From NAT127 sp034717695 (GTDB taxonomy: Bacteria; Pseudomonadota; Gammaproteobacteria; Pseudomonadales; Porticoccaceae): a stretch of 64,000 bases of DNA. Shown piece after piece: positions 32,646-42,830 of this stretch (the stretch's first letter is position 1; every line of letters begins with the position of its first letter). The DNA lies in the NCBI GenBank assembly GCA_034717695.1, contig JAYELS010000026.1, forward strand, positions 62,001 to 126,000. Reading direction: 5' to 3'. The notes below the pieces were generated by a model. That model worked only from the letters and a program-made list of their open reading frames with translations. It did not search any database and had not been told where the DNA came from. Made by a program: the position numbers and the translations under genes.

Positions 32646-33584
32646 TCAGGCTTGTTCGAGGTTGTCGGTGAAGCCCGCCGGCACGTCCGGGCCCCACAGG
32701 TAGAAGGAATCCTCGGGGCCGATGTCGGCGGCCTGCCACTCCATGTCCACGGGGATATAGTCCATGCCCACGGAGTACTCGGTCCAGCTGCCCCAGGGGT
32801 CGCGGACGTAGTGGAAATAGTTGGAGCCGAGCACATGGCGGCCGAGGCCCCAGCTGTAATCGTAGCCGTTCATCGCCATATGGTTGGCGCCGACGCCGAC
32901 CTCGTTGATGGAGGTCATTTCCCAGCTGGTGTGGTGCAGGCCGGCGCCAACGCCCCCGAGCAGGGCGATGGTGTGGTGGTCGCTGCCGTGGGGGGCGTGC
33001 ATGAAGGCGACAATATCCAGGGAGCGATCGGACAGGCGCAGGCCCACCACATCCCGGTAGAAATCGATGCTGGCATCCAGGGGGCCGGTGAACATGGCCA
33101 GGTGCGAAAGCCGCGCCGGCCGGGCGCGCTCGCATTCGCTGCGCAGGGGTGCGGCGCGCTTCTCGGCAGAGCCCCCATCCAGCGCCATGGGCGCCAGCTG
33201 GTCGTTGTTGGAACGGGGCAGGATGCGAATCTCGAGGGGCAGCCCCACGGGGTCGGCAAACCGCACCGCCTGGTCGTCGCCCTCGAAGGCGATACCCTTG
33301 TCACCGAGCAGGGCCTTGAAGCGGGGCAGGTCGTCGGCATAGCAGCCAAAGCAGAGCCCGGCGAGCTTCTTCGGCGTGCCCTGGCGAATCACACCCCAGC
33401 GGTGGCTGTCGCCATGGCAGAAAAGCCCGAGGTTGCCGCCCTCGTCCCGGACCTCGAGACCGAACAGGTCGAAGTACTGCCGGGCAACCGCGAGGTCCGG
33501 CACGTTCATCACAAAATGATCCAGGGAGTGCACGCCCAGCACACCGGGGCGGCGCAGTTCCTGCTGACTGTTACCTTGGCTCAT
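32646..33584 (-). CDS. Extradiol (meta-cleavage) ring dioxygenase, type I, two VOC domains
   Basis: A protein of 312 residues with two VOC modules. The C-terminal one carries the full type I extradiol active site: Fe(II) ligands H161 (RLSHLAMF), H218 (GLHHTSWE) and E269 (WTEYSVG), acid-base H203, H250 (GRH) and Y259. The spacings H203-H218 (15), H250-Y259 (9) and Y259-E269 (10) equal those of BphC. It should cleave a catechol next to its hydroxyls using oxygen. It lies 51 bp after the FAH-family gene and ends at a terminator. The substrate is not known, but bicyclic or larger catechols are typical of this length. Confidence 0.9.
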   Translation of the reverse strand: MSQGNSQQELRRPGVLGVHSLDHFVMNVPDLAVARQYFDLFGLEVRDEGGNLGLFCHGDSHRWGVIRQGTPKKLAGLCFGCYADDLPRFKALLGDKGIAFEGDDQAVRFADPVGLPLEIRILPRSNNDQLAPMALDGGSAEKRAAPLRSECERARPARLSHLAMFTGPLDASIDFYRDVVGLRLSDRSLDIVAFMHAPHGSDHHTIALLGGVGAGLHHTSWEMTSINEVGVGANHMAMNGYDYSWGLGRHVLGSNYFHYVRDPWGSWTEYSVGMDYIPVDMEWQAADIGPEDSFYLWGPDVPAGFTDNLEQA

Positions 33585-33635
33585 GACTCGCTCCTTTTAG
33601 AGGTTATGTTCTTGGGGCCGCGCCGGGAGGACGAG

Positions 33636-34493
33636 CTACTGCTCGTCCTCGATGCCGTTGCGCAACAGGCCGAGGCCCTCGATCTCGACTTCGCAGATAT
33701 CGCCGGGCTTCATGTACAGGGGCGGCTTGTGGAAGTGGCCGACGCCGGAGGGGGTGCCCATGATGAACACATCGCCCGCCTCGAGGGTGATCGCCTGGCT
33801 CATCAGGGAGATCACCGTGGCGACGTCGAAAATCAGCTGGTCGGTGTTGGAGCGCTGCACCACCTGGCCGTTGAGACGGGTCTCGATCTTGAGGCCGCTG
33901 GCCCCCGGGGGCACTTCATCGGGGGTGACCAGGGTGGGGCCGAAGGCGCCGGTGCCATCGAAGGTCTTGCCCACGGTCCACTGGCTGGTGCGGATCTGGT
34001 AGTCGCGGATGGAGCCGTCGTTGAACACGGAGTAGCCGGCCACATGGTCCAGGGCCTCGGCCACCGGAATGTGGCGGCCGCCCTTGGCCAGCACCACGGT
34101 CAGCTCACCCTCGTAGTCGAGCTGGTGGGAGATACGCGGCCGCACGATATTGGCGTTGTGGCCGATCAGGCTGGTGGCGAAGCGGGTGAAGATGGTGGGG
34201 TAGTCGGGCAGTTCGAGACCCGCCTCCTTGGCGTGGTCCTTGTAGTTGAGACCGAGGCAGAAGATCTTCGGCGGGCGGCTCAGGGGCGGCAGCACCTCCA
34301 CCTTGTCGAGATCGACGGCCCTGCCCTTGGCCAGGGCTTCACCGGCCCTGGCCAGCGCGGCAGTGCCCTGGGGCACCAGGGTGTCGAGGTTGCCGGGATA
34401 GCCGGCGTCCGCTTCGGTCAGGCCGACAAAACCGCCGTCCTTCGCAACCGCCAGACCTTCCTTACCGTCTTGCTTGAATGATAGAAAACGCAT
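33636..34493 (-). CDS. Fumarylacetoacetate hydrolase family protein
   Basis: A protein of 285 residues of the FAH superfamily. Metal ligands are E128 and E130 (DYEGELTVV) and D159 (GYSVFNDGSIRD); the catalytic domain spans about 75-280. Members hydrolyse C-C bonds in acylpyruvates or decarboxylate/hydrate products of meta-cleavage. Directly upstream of the extradiol dioxygenase on one transcript, it is well placed to act on the ring-cleavage product. ATG 34493. A predicted promoter lies about 160 bp upstream. Confidence 0.9.
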   Translation of the reverse strand: MRFLSFKQDGKEGLAVAKDGGFVGLTEADAGYPGNLDTLVPQGTAALARAGEALAKGRAVDLDKVEVLPPLSRPPKIFCLGLNYKDHAKEAGLELPDYPTIFTRFATSLIGHNANIVRPRISHQLDYEGELTVVLAKGGRHIPVAEALDHVAGYSVFNDGSIRDYQIRTSQWTVGKTFDGTGAFGPTLVTPDEVPPGASGLKIETRLNGQVVQRSNTDQLIFDVATVISLMSQAITLEAGDVFIMGTPSGVGHFHKPPLYMKPGDICEVEIEGLGLLRNGIEDEQ

Positions 34494-34657
34494 GAGTGAA
34501 TTCGTCCCGTTATTGGATCAGAGTGGACCGGGGGCAACGCTGCCCCCGCCGTACCTTGGGCTCTCCACCGGCCGGGGGGCAGGCGGGTAGCGCGTTTGCG
34601 AGTCTTTCCGGGCCGGCACTTTCCACCAGGGAGAAGATGCCGACCCGAGGAAGGCGA

Positions 34658-34686
34658 ATTATACACTTGCCGATCCAGTTGTACAT
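34658..34686 (-). promoter_or_regulatory. Predicted promoter of the FAH-extradiol operon
   Basis: On the minus strand a consensus -10, TATAAT (34663-34658), is preceded at 16-17 bp by TGTACA/ATGTAC as a weak -35. The -35 region overlaps ATGTACAACTG, which resembles the core of the palindrome at 30939. The leader to ATG 34493 would be about 155 nt. Confidence 0.55.
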
Positions 34687-34693
34687 TCACGGC

Positions 34694-34714
34694 GGCCCGC
34701 CCATCCGGCGGGCC
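34694..34714. other. Hairpin after SDR 3
   Basis: GGCCCGCC and GGCGGGCC pair around a five-base loop (CATCC), 22 bp beyond the stop of SDR 3. No T-run follows on the minus strand, so it is at best a weak terminator. Confidence 0.35.
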
Positions 34715-34736
34715 CTACCCGGATCGGCGCCAGCGG

Positions 34737-35516
34737 TCAGCCGTAGACCTTGCCGCCGTCAACCGGCAGCACCGACGCGGTGATGAAGGCCCCCGCGCGG
34801 GAGGTCAGGTAGATCACCGCGCCGACAATGTCCTCCTCCATCCCCAGGCGCTGGCGGGGAATGCTGGCGATAATGGCGTTGTGGACCTCGATCGGCGGCT
34901 CGTAGCCGATATCCGACGGAAACACCCCGGGGGAGATGGTCACCACATTGATGTTGTCCCGGGCGAGGAATTTCGCCAGGGAGCGGGTCAGGTGATGGAC
35001 ACCGGCCTTCGAGGCCATGTAGGAAAAGTGCTCGATATTGGCATTTTCGAGGGCACTGGCGGAGCCGATGTTGATCACCCGCGCCGGATCCTCGTCGCTG
35101 CCCGAGGCCCGCAGCAGCGGCAGCAGCTTCTGCACCATGAAGAACGGCGCCTTCATGTTGATATTGACGGGGCCATCCCAGCCCGCCTCGGTCACTTCCT
35201 CGAGGCTTTCGAGGGTGAGAAGGCCGGCATTGTTGATGAGAATGTCGAGCCGGGTTTCCCGGCCCTTGACGAATTCGACGATGGCGTCGATGCCGGCCAT
35301 GGTGGACAGGTCCCCGGCGATGAACACGCACTGGCCCAACTGGTTGAGCTCGGCCTCGACCCGGGCGCCCTTCTCGGCGTTGCGGCCGACGATGTAGGTC
35401 TTGCCCCCCGCCTGCACCAGGCCCCGGGCAATCATCAGACCGATGCCGGTGGTGCCGCCCGTGACCAGGGCGATCTTGCCGGACACGGAGAAGAGTTTGT
35501 TGAGGATATCGCTCAT
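34737..35516 (-). CDS. Short-chain dehydrogenase/reductase (SDR) 3
   Basis: A classical SDR of 259 residues: TGGTTGIG cofactor loop, INNAGLL, catalytic FSYMASK, and C-terminal FITASVLPVDGGKVYG. It resembles SDR 1 and SDR 2, most clearly in SVSGKIALVTGGTTGIG and in GLVQAGGKTYIVGRNAE. ATG 35516 (MSDILNKLFSVSGK) follows AAAGGGTGG. It is transcribed alone towards the FAH-extradiol operon. The substrate is unknown; oxidation of a hydroxylated ring or side chain fits the neighbourhood. Confidence 0.9.
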   Translation of the reverse strand: MSDILNKLFSVSGKIALVTGGTTGIGLMIARGLVQAGGKTYIVGRNAEKGARVEAELNQLGQCVFIAGDLSTMAGIDAIVEFVKGRETRLDILINNAGLLTLESLEEVTEAGWDGPVNINMKAPFFMVQKLLPLLRASGSDEDPARVINIGSASALENANIEHFSYMASKAGVHHLTRSLAKFLARDNINVVTISPGVFPSDIGYEPPIEVHNAIIASIPRQRLGMEEDIVGAVIYLTSRAGAFITASVLPVDGGKVYG

Positions 35517-35865
35517 GGATGACCACCCTTTTGTTGGTATTGGCGATTGCAGCGGGACGCGGGGCGCTGTCCCTGGAAAGCTGTTGTCTCTGTGATACTT
35601 GAAGCGGAAACCACCGGCGACGGAACCCGGCCAGGGCGGCCAAACCCCGGGCTGGCGCCAGGGGGGCACAGTTTATACACAGTCCCTTCGGGCACGCAAC
35701 CGAACGCCGGCACGCCCCGATGCCGGCGGCCGCCATGTCCCGGCGTCGATACAGACGCCGCCACGGACAGTTCAATGTGTGGCAAACTTGCCCCTGGCGC
35801 GCCGCACCCGAGCTTCCAACAAGCTCCGCAAACCACACAGAACAAACACCCAAACCGGGGACGCC
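35517..35865. other. 349-bp divergent region between SDR 3 and enoyl-CoA hydratase
   Basis: No gene seen. It contains the SDR 3 promoter prediction (35672-35699) and a direct repeat CACAGT-TTATA-CACAGT (35667-35683), in which the two CACAGT copies lie 11 bp apart, on the same face of the helix. No clear promoter for the crotonase gene was found. Confidence 0.5.
35672..35699 (-). promoter_or_regulatory. Predicted promoter of SDR 3
   Basis: Minus strand: -35 TTGCGT (35699-35694), 16-bp spacer, -10 TATAAA (35677-35672). Two CACAGT direct repeats flank the -10 and could bind a regulator. Confidence 0.5.
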
Positions 35866-36639
35866 ATGACCGCCATTCATCGCCACGACATCGACAGCTG
35901 CGCCATCCTCACCCTCGACCGCCCCGAGGTGCGCAACGCCATGAACGCCGACATCGTCGACGCCCTGGACGCGCAGCTCGACGCCATCGCCACCAGTGAT
36001 ATCCGCGCGCTGATCATCACCGGCGGCGGCAAGGGCTTTTGCGCCGGCACCGATCTCAAGGAGATGCTCGCCCTCGGCTACGATGGCTACCAGCAGCGCA
36101 TCGCCCGCATGCACAGCCTGTTCGGACGCCTGCGGGACTTCCCCTGCGTTTCCATCGCCGCCATCCACGGCGCCGCCCTCGGTGGCGGCACGGAGCTGGC
36201 AAGTGCCTGCACCTTCCGGGTGGCAACGCCGGACGCCCTCTTTGGCCTGCCGGAGATCCGCCTCGGCGTGATGCCCTGCTACGGCGGCACCCAGACGGTG
36301 GCGCGCCTCATCGGCGAGAGCCGCGCCCTCGACCTGATGCTCACCGGGCGCACCGTCGATGCCCGGGAGGCGCTCGCCATGGGCCTCGTCAACCGCATCG
36401 CCGACGACGGCCAGAGCGCGGTCGAGGCTGCCCTGGCCCTGGCCGGCCAGATCACCGGTTTCAGCGCGGTGGCCCAGCGGGCGATCCGCGCCGCCACGGC
36501 GGCCGCCTTCGACCACGACCTGGCGACGGGCATGGCCATCGAGCGCCAGCAGGCAGCCATCGCCTTCGCCAGCGCCGATGCCCGGGAGGGGGTCGGCGCC
36601 TTCCTCGACAAACGCCCGCCAAGGTTCACCGACCGCTAG
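35866..36639 (+). CDS. Enoyl-CoA hydratase/isomerase (crotonase) family protein
   Basis: A crotonase-fold protein of 257 residues. The oxyanion-hole segments are GGGKGFCAGTDLKEM and HGAALGGGTELASACTF. Both catalytic glutamates of true hydratases have counterparts, one in GGTE and one in LPEIRLGVMPCYGGTQ. It would add water to an enoyl-CoA in beta-oxidation of a side chain or ring-opened acid. ATG 35866 has GGGGACGCC upstream. It precedes the symporter genes by 39 bp and may be co-transcribed with them. Confidence 0.9.
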   Translation: MTAIHRHDIDSCAILTLDRPEVRNAMNADIVDALDAQLDAIATSDIRALIITGGGKGFCAGTDLKEMLALGYDGYQQRIARMHSLFGRLRDFPCVSIAAIHGAALGGGTELASACTFRVATPDALFGLPEIRLGVMPCYGGTQTVARLIGESRALDLMLTGRTVDAREALAMGLVNRIADDGQSAVEAALALAGQITGFSAVAQRAIRAATAAAFDHDLATGMAIERQQAAIAFASADAREGVGAFLDKRPPRFTDR

Positions 36640-36678
36640 GCTGGCCGCCACCCCCAACCACATAACAAGAGAGCTGCG

Positions 36679-36908
36679 ATGAACAAGTCCGATATCACCC
36701 GCATCATCCTGGTGCTCGCCATCCTGGCACCCCTGGTGGTGATCCAGACCGGCCCCGGCGTCGCCCCGGCGTGGATGAATGAACGCCTGGGCGGCGTGCC
36801 AATCACCGTGATCGCCACCACCCTGTGGTTTATCGTGATGATGTCCCTGACCGCCATCATCGCCCGCCAGCAGACCCTGGCGAGCCGCCGCGACGGAGGG
36901 CGTAAGTC

Positions 36909-36912
<4 letters not shown>
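36679..36912 (+). CDS. Small two-helix membrane protein, partner of the symporter
   Basis: A protein of 77 residues with two hydrophobic segments (about 8-25 and 40-62) and a basic tail. Small proteins of this shape often precede sodium:solute symporters (DUF485, DUF3311 and DUF4212 types); I cannot place it firmly in one family. Its TGA overlaps the ATG of the symporter (ATGA), which supports a physical partnership. The role is unknown. Confidence 0.72.
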
Positions 36913-38405
<1,493 letters not shown>

Positions 38406-38411
38406 CCCCAA

Positions 38412-38439
38412 CCGCCCCGCCTCCGGCTCACCGGGGCGG
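38412..38439. terminator. Hairpin between convergent symporter and RND genes
   Basis: CCGCCCCG and CGGGGCGG (38412-38419 with 38432-38439) pair around a 12-nt loop. No T-run follows, so terminator function is uncertain, though the position between convergent stops suits it. Confidence 0.35.
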
Positions 38440-38459
38440 GGCGCCCTCACCCTGCCCCG

Positions 38460-41400
38460 TCACATGCCCCGGCCGAGGCTGGCCCCGGCAAGGCCCTGGC
38501 GCAACTGCGCCACCCAGCGCCCGCCGGCATTGACGACGACAAATACCACCGGCACCACCAAAAGGCTCAGGGCCGTGGAGGTCAGCAGGCCGCCGATCAC
38601 GGCGATGGCCATGGGCTGGCGGAAACTGGCGTCGCCGCCAAGGCCGAGGGCGAGGGGCAGCATCCCCGCGATCATCGCCACCGTGGTCATGACGATGGGG
38701 CGCGCCCGCTTGTGGCAGGCATCGATCAGCGCCTCGCGCTCGCCGAGGCCGTGGTCGCGCATCCCGAGGATGCTGTACTCCACCAGCAGGATGGAGTTTT
38801 TCGACACTATGCCCATCAGCATGATCAGCCCGATCAGGGACGGCAGATTGAGCCCGCTGCCGGCCACCAGCAGGGCAGCGAAGGCACCGCCCATGGACAG
38901 GGGCAGGGCCGAGAGGATGGTGATGGGCTGGAAGAAATCCTTGAACAACAACACCAGCACGCAGAACACGCACAGCACCCCGGTAACGATGGCAAGGCCA
39001 AAGCCGCGGAAGGTCTCGTTCATCAGCTCCACCATGCCGTCGTCGAGGATGCGAACACCGTCGGGCAGGTTGCCCATGAGGGGCAGTGCCAGGGCGGCGT
39101 TGCGGGCGTCCCCGAGGCTGATGCCATCGAGGTCGGCGCTGACGGTGACATAGCGCTCGCGGTCGTAGCGATCGATCTGGGTCGGGCCGCTCTCGACACT
39201 GAGTTCGGCGATGCTCGACAGGGGCACCAGGCCGTCGCGCCCCGGCACCCGCAGGTTGGCGAAAGTGGCGATGTCGCGGCGATCGACGTCCGCGAGGCGC
39301 ACGCGGATATCCACCTGGCGGTTGTCGAGGTTGAGCCGCGCCAGTTGCACGCCGAAGTCGCCGCTGGTGGCGATGCGCACCGTTTCGCCGATGGCGGCGG
39401 TGGTGACGCCCCGCTCCGCGGCCCGCCGCAGCTCGGGGCGAATGACGATCTCCGGGCGCTCTAGGCTCGCCGTGGAGGCAATGTTGCCAAGCCCCTCCAC
39501 CCCCCGCAGCTCCCCCTCGAAGGCCCGTGCAGTGGCCTTCAGCAGGGGCAGGTTTTCGCTGCTCAGGATGATCGAGAACTTGTCCCCCGAACCGTGGCCG
39601 CTGACGGTAAAGCGCGCCCCGGGGATGGCCACCAGGCGCTCGCGGATCCGCTGCTCGATGTGGCTTTGCGGCGGGCGCTGATCCCGGGGTGCAAGGATCA
39701 CCTTGAGGGACGCGAGGCGCACCTCGCCGGCGGCGTTCATCATGTTCGGCCCCGGGAACGACTGGGCATTGCCCACCAGAGTGAAGATGCCCTCGACGCC
39801 GGGGATATCCGCCACCGCCCCCCGCACCCGCTCGGCGGTGGCGAAGGTGGTGTCCACCGCCGTACCGGGGGGCAGTTCGATATTGATCATGGTGACCCCC
39901 TCGTCCCGGGGGGGCACCATGCCCACGGAGAGCAGCGGCACCAGGGCCACCGAAGCGGCCAGGAACAGGCCCGCCCCCGCCAGGGTGAGGCCGCGATGGG
40001 CGAGGCACCAGCGCACCGCCGACAGGTACCAGGCCATGACGGGGCCATCCCGCTCCACCCGGGCGGGGCCCTGGTCCCGCAGCCAGTGGGCCGCCATCAT
40101 CGGCGTCAGCAGGCGCGCCACCAGCAGCGACACCAGAATGGCGATGGTGGCGGTCCAGCCGAACTGCTGGAACAGCATCCCCGCCACCCCGTCCATGAAG
40201 GCGGTGGGCAGGAACACCACCACCAGGGCCAGGGTGGTGGCGATCACCGCCAGGGCGATCTCCGTCACCGCGTCGGCGGCGGCCTTTTTCACCGGTTTGC
40301 CCATCCGCGCGTGGCGGACGATGTTCTCGATCTCGACGATGGCATCGTCCACCAGGATCCCGACGATCAAGGCCAGGGACAACAGGGTGATGGTGTTGAG
40401 GGAGAATCCCAGCCAGTGCATGGCGGCGAAGGTGGGAATGACCGACAGCGGCAGCGCCGAGGCGGCGAGCAGCGTCGCCCGCCAATCCCGCAGGAAGAAC
40501 CACACCACCAGCACCGCCAGCAGCGCCCCCTCGTAGAGCATCAGCATGGAGCCCTGATACTGCTCCCGGGTGTGGTCGGCGGTGCTCGAAATGAGCTCGA
40601 AGCGCAGGCTGTCGTCGGCCTCGGCCATGTCCTTGAGCACCGCCTCCACCGCCGCCGCGGTGCGAACCTCGTCGTGGCCCTTGGCCCGGTAGACCTGGAA
40701 GCCCACCACCGGCTTGCCGTCGAGCAACGCCATCTCCTGGCGTTCCGCGAAGCCGTCCTCGATGGTGGCGATCTGGTCGAGGCGCACCGCCTGACCGTTG
40801 CCGAGCACAACGGGCAGGGCCCGCAGGTCGCTGGCGCGCTCCACGGTGGCGACCGTGCGCACCGATTGCTCGGCGTCGCCCAGCTGGCCGCGACCGCCGG
40901 ACAGCTGCTGCTGCACCGCCCGCAACCCCCGGGATACCTGGGCGGCGGTGATGCCGAGGCCGTTCAGTTGCGCCGGGCTGACCGCCACTCGGATCTCCCG
41001 GCTGAGCCCACCGACGCGCTTGAAACTGCCGACCCCCGGCACCCCCAGCACCTTGCGGGCCACCCGGTCGTCGATGAACCAGGACAGCTCACCCTCATCC
41101 ATGCGGGTGGAGCTGACCGCAAAGGTCATCATGGTGATGCCCGAGACACTGAGGGCGCTGACGGTGGGCTCCTCCAGGCTCTCCGGCAGATCGGCGCGGA
41201 TCCGGTCGATGGCTTCCTTGGTTTCGATAAGGGCGGTGGAGAGGGCCTTGTCGAGTTCGAATTCGAGGGCGAGTTGCACCGACCCATCGGTCACCGTGGT
41301 GCGCTGGTGCCGCAGCCCCGGGAGCGTTGCCAGGGAGTCCTCCACCTTGCGGGCGACCTCGGTTTCGAGCTGCACCGGGGCCGCGCCGGGCTGGCGCAGA

Positions 41401-41543
41401 CTGACATTGATGACCGGCAATTCCATGTCCGGCATGCTCTCCACGGTGAGCTGGGAGAACCCCCAGAGCCCCGCCACCGTCAACATGGCGAACAGCAGGA
41501 TGGCGGGGATGGGGTTGCGGATGGACCAGGTGGCCATGCTCAT
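38460..41543 (-). CDS. RND efflux transporter permease
   Basis: An inner-membrane proton-driven exporter of 1027 residues with the usual 12 membrane segments and two large periplasmic loops. The paired aspartates of segment 4 are in GILVDDAIVEIENI. GIVSKNSILLVEYSI and GMLPLALGLGGDASFRQPM in the C-terminal half are family motifs. ATG 41543 overlaps the stop of the fusion-protein gene by ATGA. No TolC-type outer-membrane gene is nearby, so a distant one must serve. Substrates are unknown; export of toxic aromatic compounds would fit the neighbourhood. Confidence 0.93.
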   Translation of the reverse strand: MSMATWSIRNPIPAILLFAMLTVAGLWGFSQLTVESMPDMELPVINVSLRQPGAAPVQLETEVARKVEDSLATLPGLRHQRTTVTDGSVQLALEFELDKALSTALIETKEAIDRIRADLPESLEEPTVSALSVSGITMMTFAVSSTRMDEGELSWFIDDRVARKVLGVPGVGSFKRVGGLSREIRVAVSPAQLNGLGITAAQVSRGLRAVQQQLSGGRGQLGDAEQSVRTVATVERASDLRALPVVLGNGQAVRLDQIATIEDGFAERQEMALLDGKPVVGFQVYRAKGHDEVRTAAAVEAVLKDMAEADDSLRFELISSTADHTREQYQGSMLMLYEGALLAVLVVWFFLRDWRATLLAASALPLSVIPTFAAMHWLGFSLNTITLLSLALIVGILVDDAIVEIENIVRHARMGKPVKKAAADAVTEIALAVIATTLALVVVFLPTAFMDGVAGMLFQQFGWTATIAILVSLLVARLLTPMMAAHWLRDQGPARVERDGPVMAWYLSAVRWCLAHRGLTLAGAGLFLAASVALVPLLSVGMVPPRDEGVTMINIELPPGTAVDTTFATAERVRGAVADIPGVEGIFTLVGNAQSFPGPNMMNAAGEVRLASLKVILAPRDQRPPQSHIEQRIRERLVAIPGARFTVSGHGSGDKFSIILSSENLPLLKATARAFEGELRGVEGLGNIASTASLERPEIVIRPELRRAAERGVTTAAIGETVRIATSGDFGVQLARLNLDNRQVDIRVRLADVDRRDIATFANLRVPGRDGLVPLSSIAELSVESGPTQIDRYDRERYVTVSADLDGISLGDARNAALALPLMGNLPDGVRILDDGMVELMNETFRGFGLAIVTGVLCVFCVLVLLFKDFFQPITILSALPLSMGGAFAALLVAGSGLNLPSLIGLIMLMGIVSKNSILLVEYSILGMRDHGLGEREALIDACHKRARPIVMTTVAMIAGMLPLALGLGGDASFRQPMAIAVIGGLLTSTALSLLVVPVVFVVVNAGGRWVAQLRQGLAGASLGRGM

Positions 41544-42733
41544 GGCGCGGCACCGGGGGAGCCGTCGGCGGCAATTCGCACCAGGTCGCGGTCGGCGAGG
41601 AACCCGGCGCCGTCCACCGCCACCCGCTGGCCGGGGGTCAGGCCCGCCAGCACCTCCACCTGATCGCCCTGGCGGCGCCCCACCGCCACCCGCTGGCGCG
41701 CGACCCGGGCGAGGGTCCCACCCTCTTCCACCAGGAACACATAGCTGTGGCCGTCGCTGATCACGATGGCGCGGGCCGGGACCACCAGCGCCGCTGTCTC
41801 GGCGAGGGCGATGCGGGCGTCCACGTACATGCCGGCCCGGGCGCTGCTGCCCGGCTCCAGATCCACGTAGAGACTCGCTAGGCGGGATTCGCCATCCATC
41901 GCCGGGGCGATCTGGCGGACCTTGCCCCGCGCCTCGCCGCCGTCCGGGAGGCGCAGGTTTACCGCCTGGCCAACGGACACCTGGCCCACCTGGGCGGCGT
42001 TCAGTTCGCCGCGCCATTCGAGGCGGTTCTGGCGGATCAGGCGGAACAGTTCCTGGCCACTGCCGGCAACGGTTCCCAGGGTCCCATGGCGGCTACTGAT
42101 GACACCCTCGTCCGGGGCGCGGATCTCGGTGTGCCTCAGCTGCACCCGCTTGGAGGCCAGGCGCGCCTCCGCCGAGGCGAGCTTGGCGGAGGCGGTGCGG
42201 GCGCGGGTCTGCGCCTGGAGAATTTCCTGTTCGCTCAAGGCCTTTGTGCGCCCCATGGCGACAGCCCGATCGCGGTTGGCCTCGGCCTCCGCCAAGTTGG
42301 CCCGGGCCTCGGCGACCCCGGCCAGCAACTCCGCCTCCTCGGCCCGCAGGGTATCGCTTTCCAGGCGCGCGAGGATCTGGCCGCGGGCGACCCTGTCCCC
42401 CACATCCGCTTCGAGGCTCACCACCGGCAGGCCGCCGAGGGGAGAACCGATGATGGCCTCCTGCCAGGGGGCAATGGCACCGGAGGCCTCGATTGCAAGG
42501 GGCCAGGCGGTTTCACGGGCGGCGGCAACGGTAACGGTGAGGCTGGCACCGGCGGCCGTCGCCCCTGTGTCGGACCCAGTGCTCGGCGGCGCACCGTCCA
42601 CCAGTGACGGCGCCAAAAAATAGCCGGCAGCGGCGGCGGCCATGGCAACCGCCAGCAGCACGGCGACGGGCTGTCGCAAAAGCAGACCGCGCATCCGGCC
42701 GGTGACGATCTTGGGTTTGGGTTGGTAGTGCAT
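41540..42733 (-). CDS. RND efflux periplasmic adaptor (membrane fusion protein)
   Basis: A protein of 397 residues with one N-terminal membrane anchor (about 20-45), a lipoyl-like domain (EASGAIAPWQEAIIGSPLGGLPVVSLEADVGDRVARGQ), a helical hairpin rich in Ala/Glu (about 125-190) and beta-barrel domains. It links the RND permease to an outer-membrane channel. It is the first gene of the pair and overlaps the permease gene by four bases. The hydrolase gene lies upstream on the same strand but ends in a terminator. Confidence 0.93.
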   Translation of the reverse strand: MHYQPKPKIVTGRMRGLLLRQPVAVLLAVAMAAAAAGYFLAPSLVDGAPPSTGSDTGATAAGASLTVTVAAARETAWPLAIEASGAIAPWQEAIIGSPLGGLPVVSLEADVGDRVARGQILARLESDTLRAEEAELLAGVAEARANLAEAEANRDRAVAMGRTKALSEQEILQAQTRARTASAKLASAEARLASKRVQLRHTEIRAPDEGVISSRHGTLGTVAGSGQELFRLIRQNRLEWRGELNAAQVGQVSVGQAVNLRLPDGGEARGKVRQIAPAMDGESRLASLYVDLEPGSSARAGMYVDARIALAETAALVVPARAIVISDGHSYVFLVEEGGTLARVARQRVAVGRRQGDQVEVLAGLTPGQRVAVDGAGFLADRDLVRIAADGSPGAAP

Positions 42734-42775
42734 CCTTGGATTCCCTGGTTGCTGAAGTCAGCCGCGATCGGAAGG

Positions 42776-42813
42776 CAAAAAGGCCGGGCGGCCCGTCCTG
42801 GGCGGCCCGGCCT
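42776..42813 (-). terminator. Terminator after the PKD-domain hydrolase gene
   Basis: AGGCCGGGC and GCCCGGCCT (42781-42789 with 42805-42813) pair, with an inner GCCC/GGGC stem; on the minus strand TTTTTGCC follows. It lies 18 bp after the stop at 42831 and before the efflux genes. Confidence 0.82.
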
Positions 42814-42830
42814 CCCGCCTGCAAACGGGG

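Noticed and set aside
16855..36639. Assignment of the region to estrogen or another named steroid pathway
   Set aside because: P450, ferredoxin and extradiol enzymes fit such a pathway, but no residue or gene in the window is specific for it; the substrate stays open.
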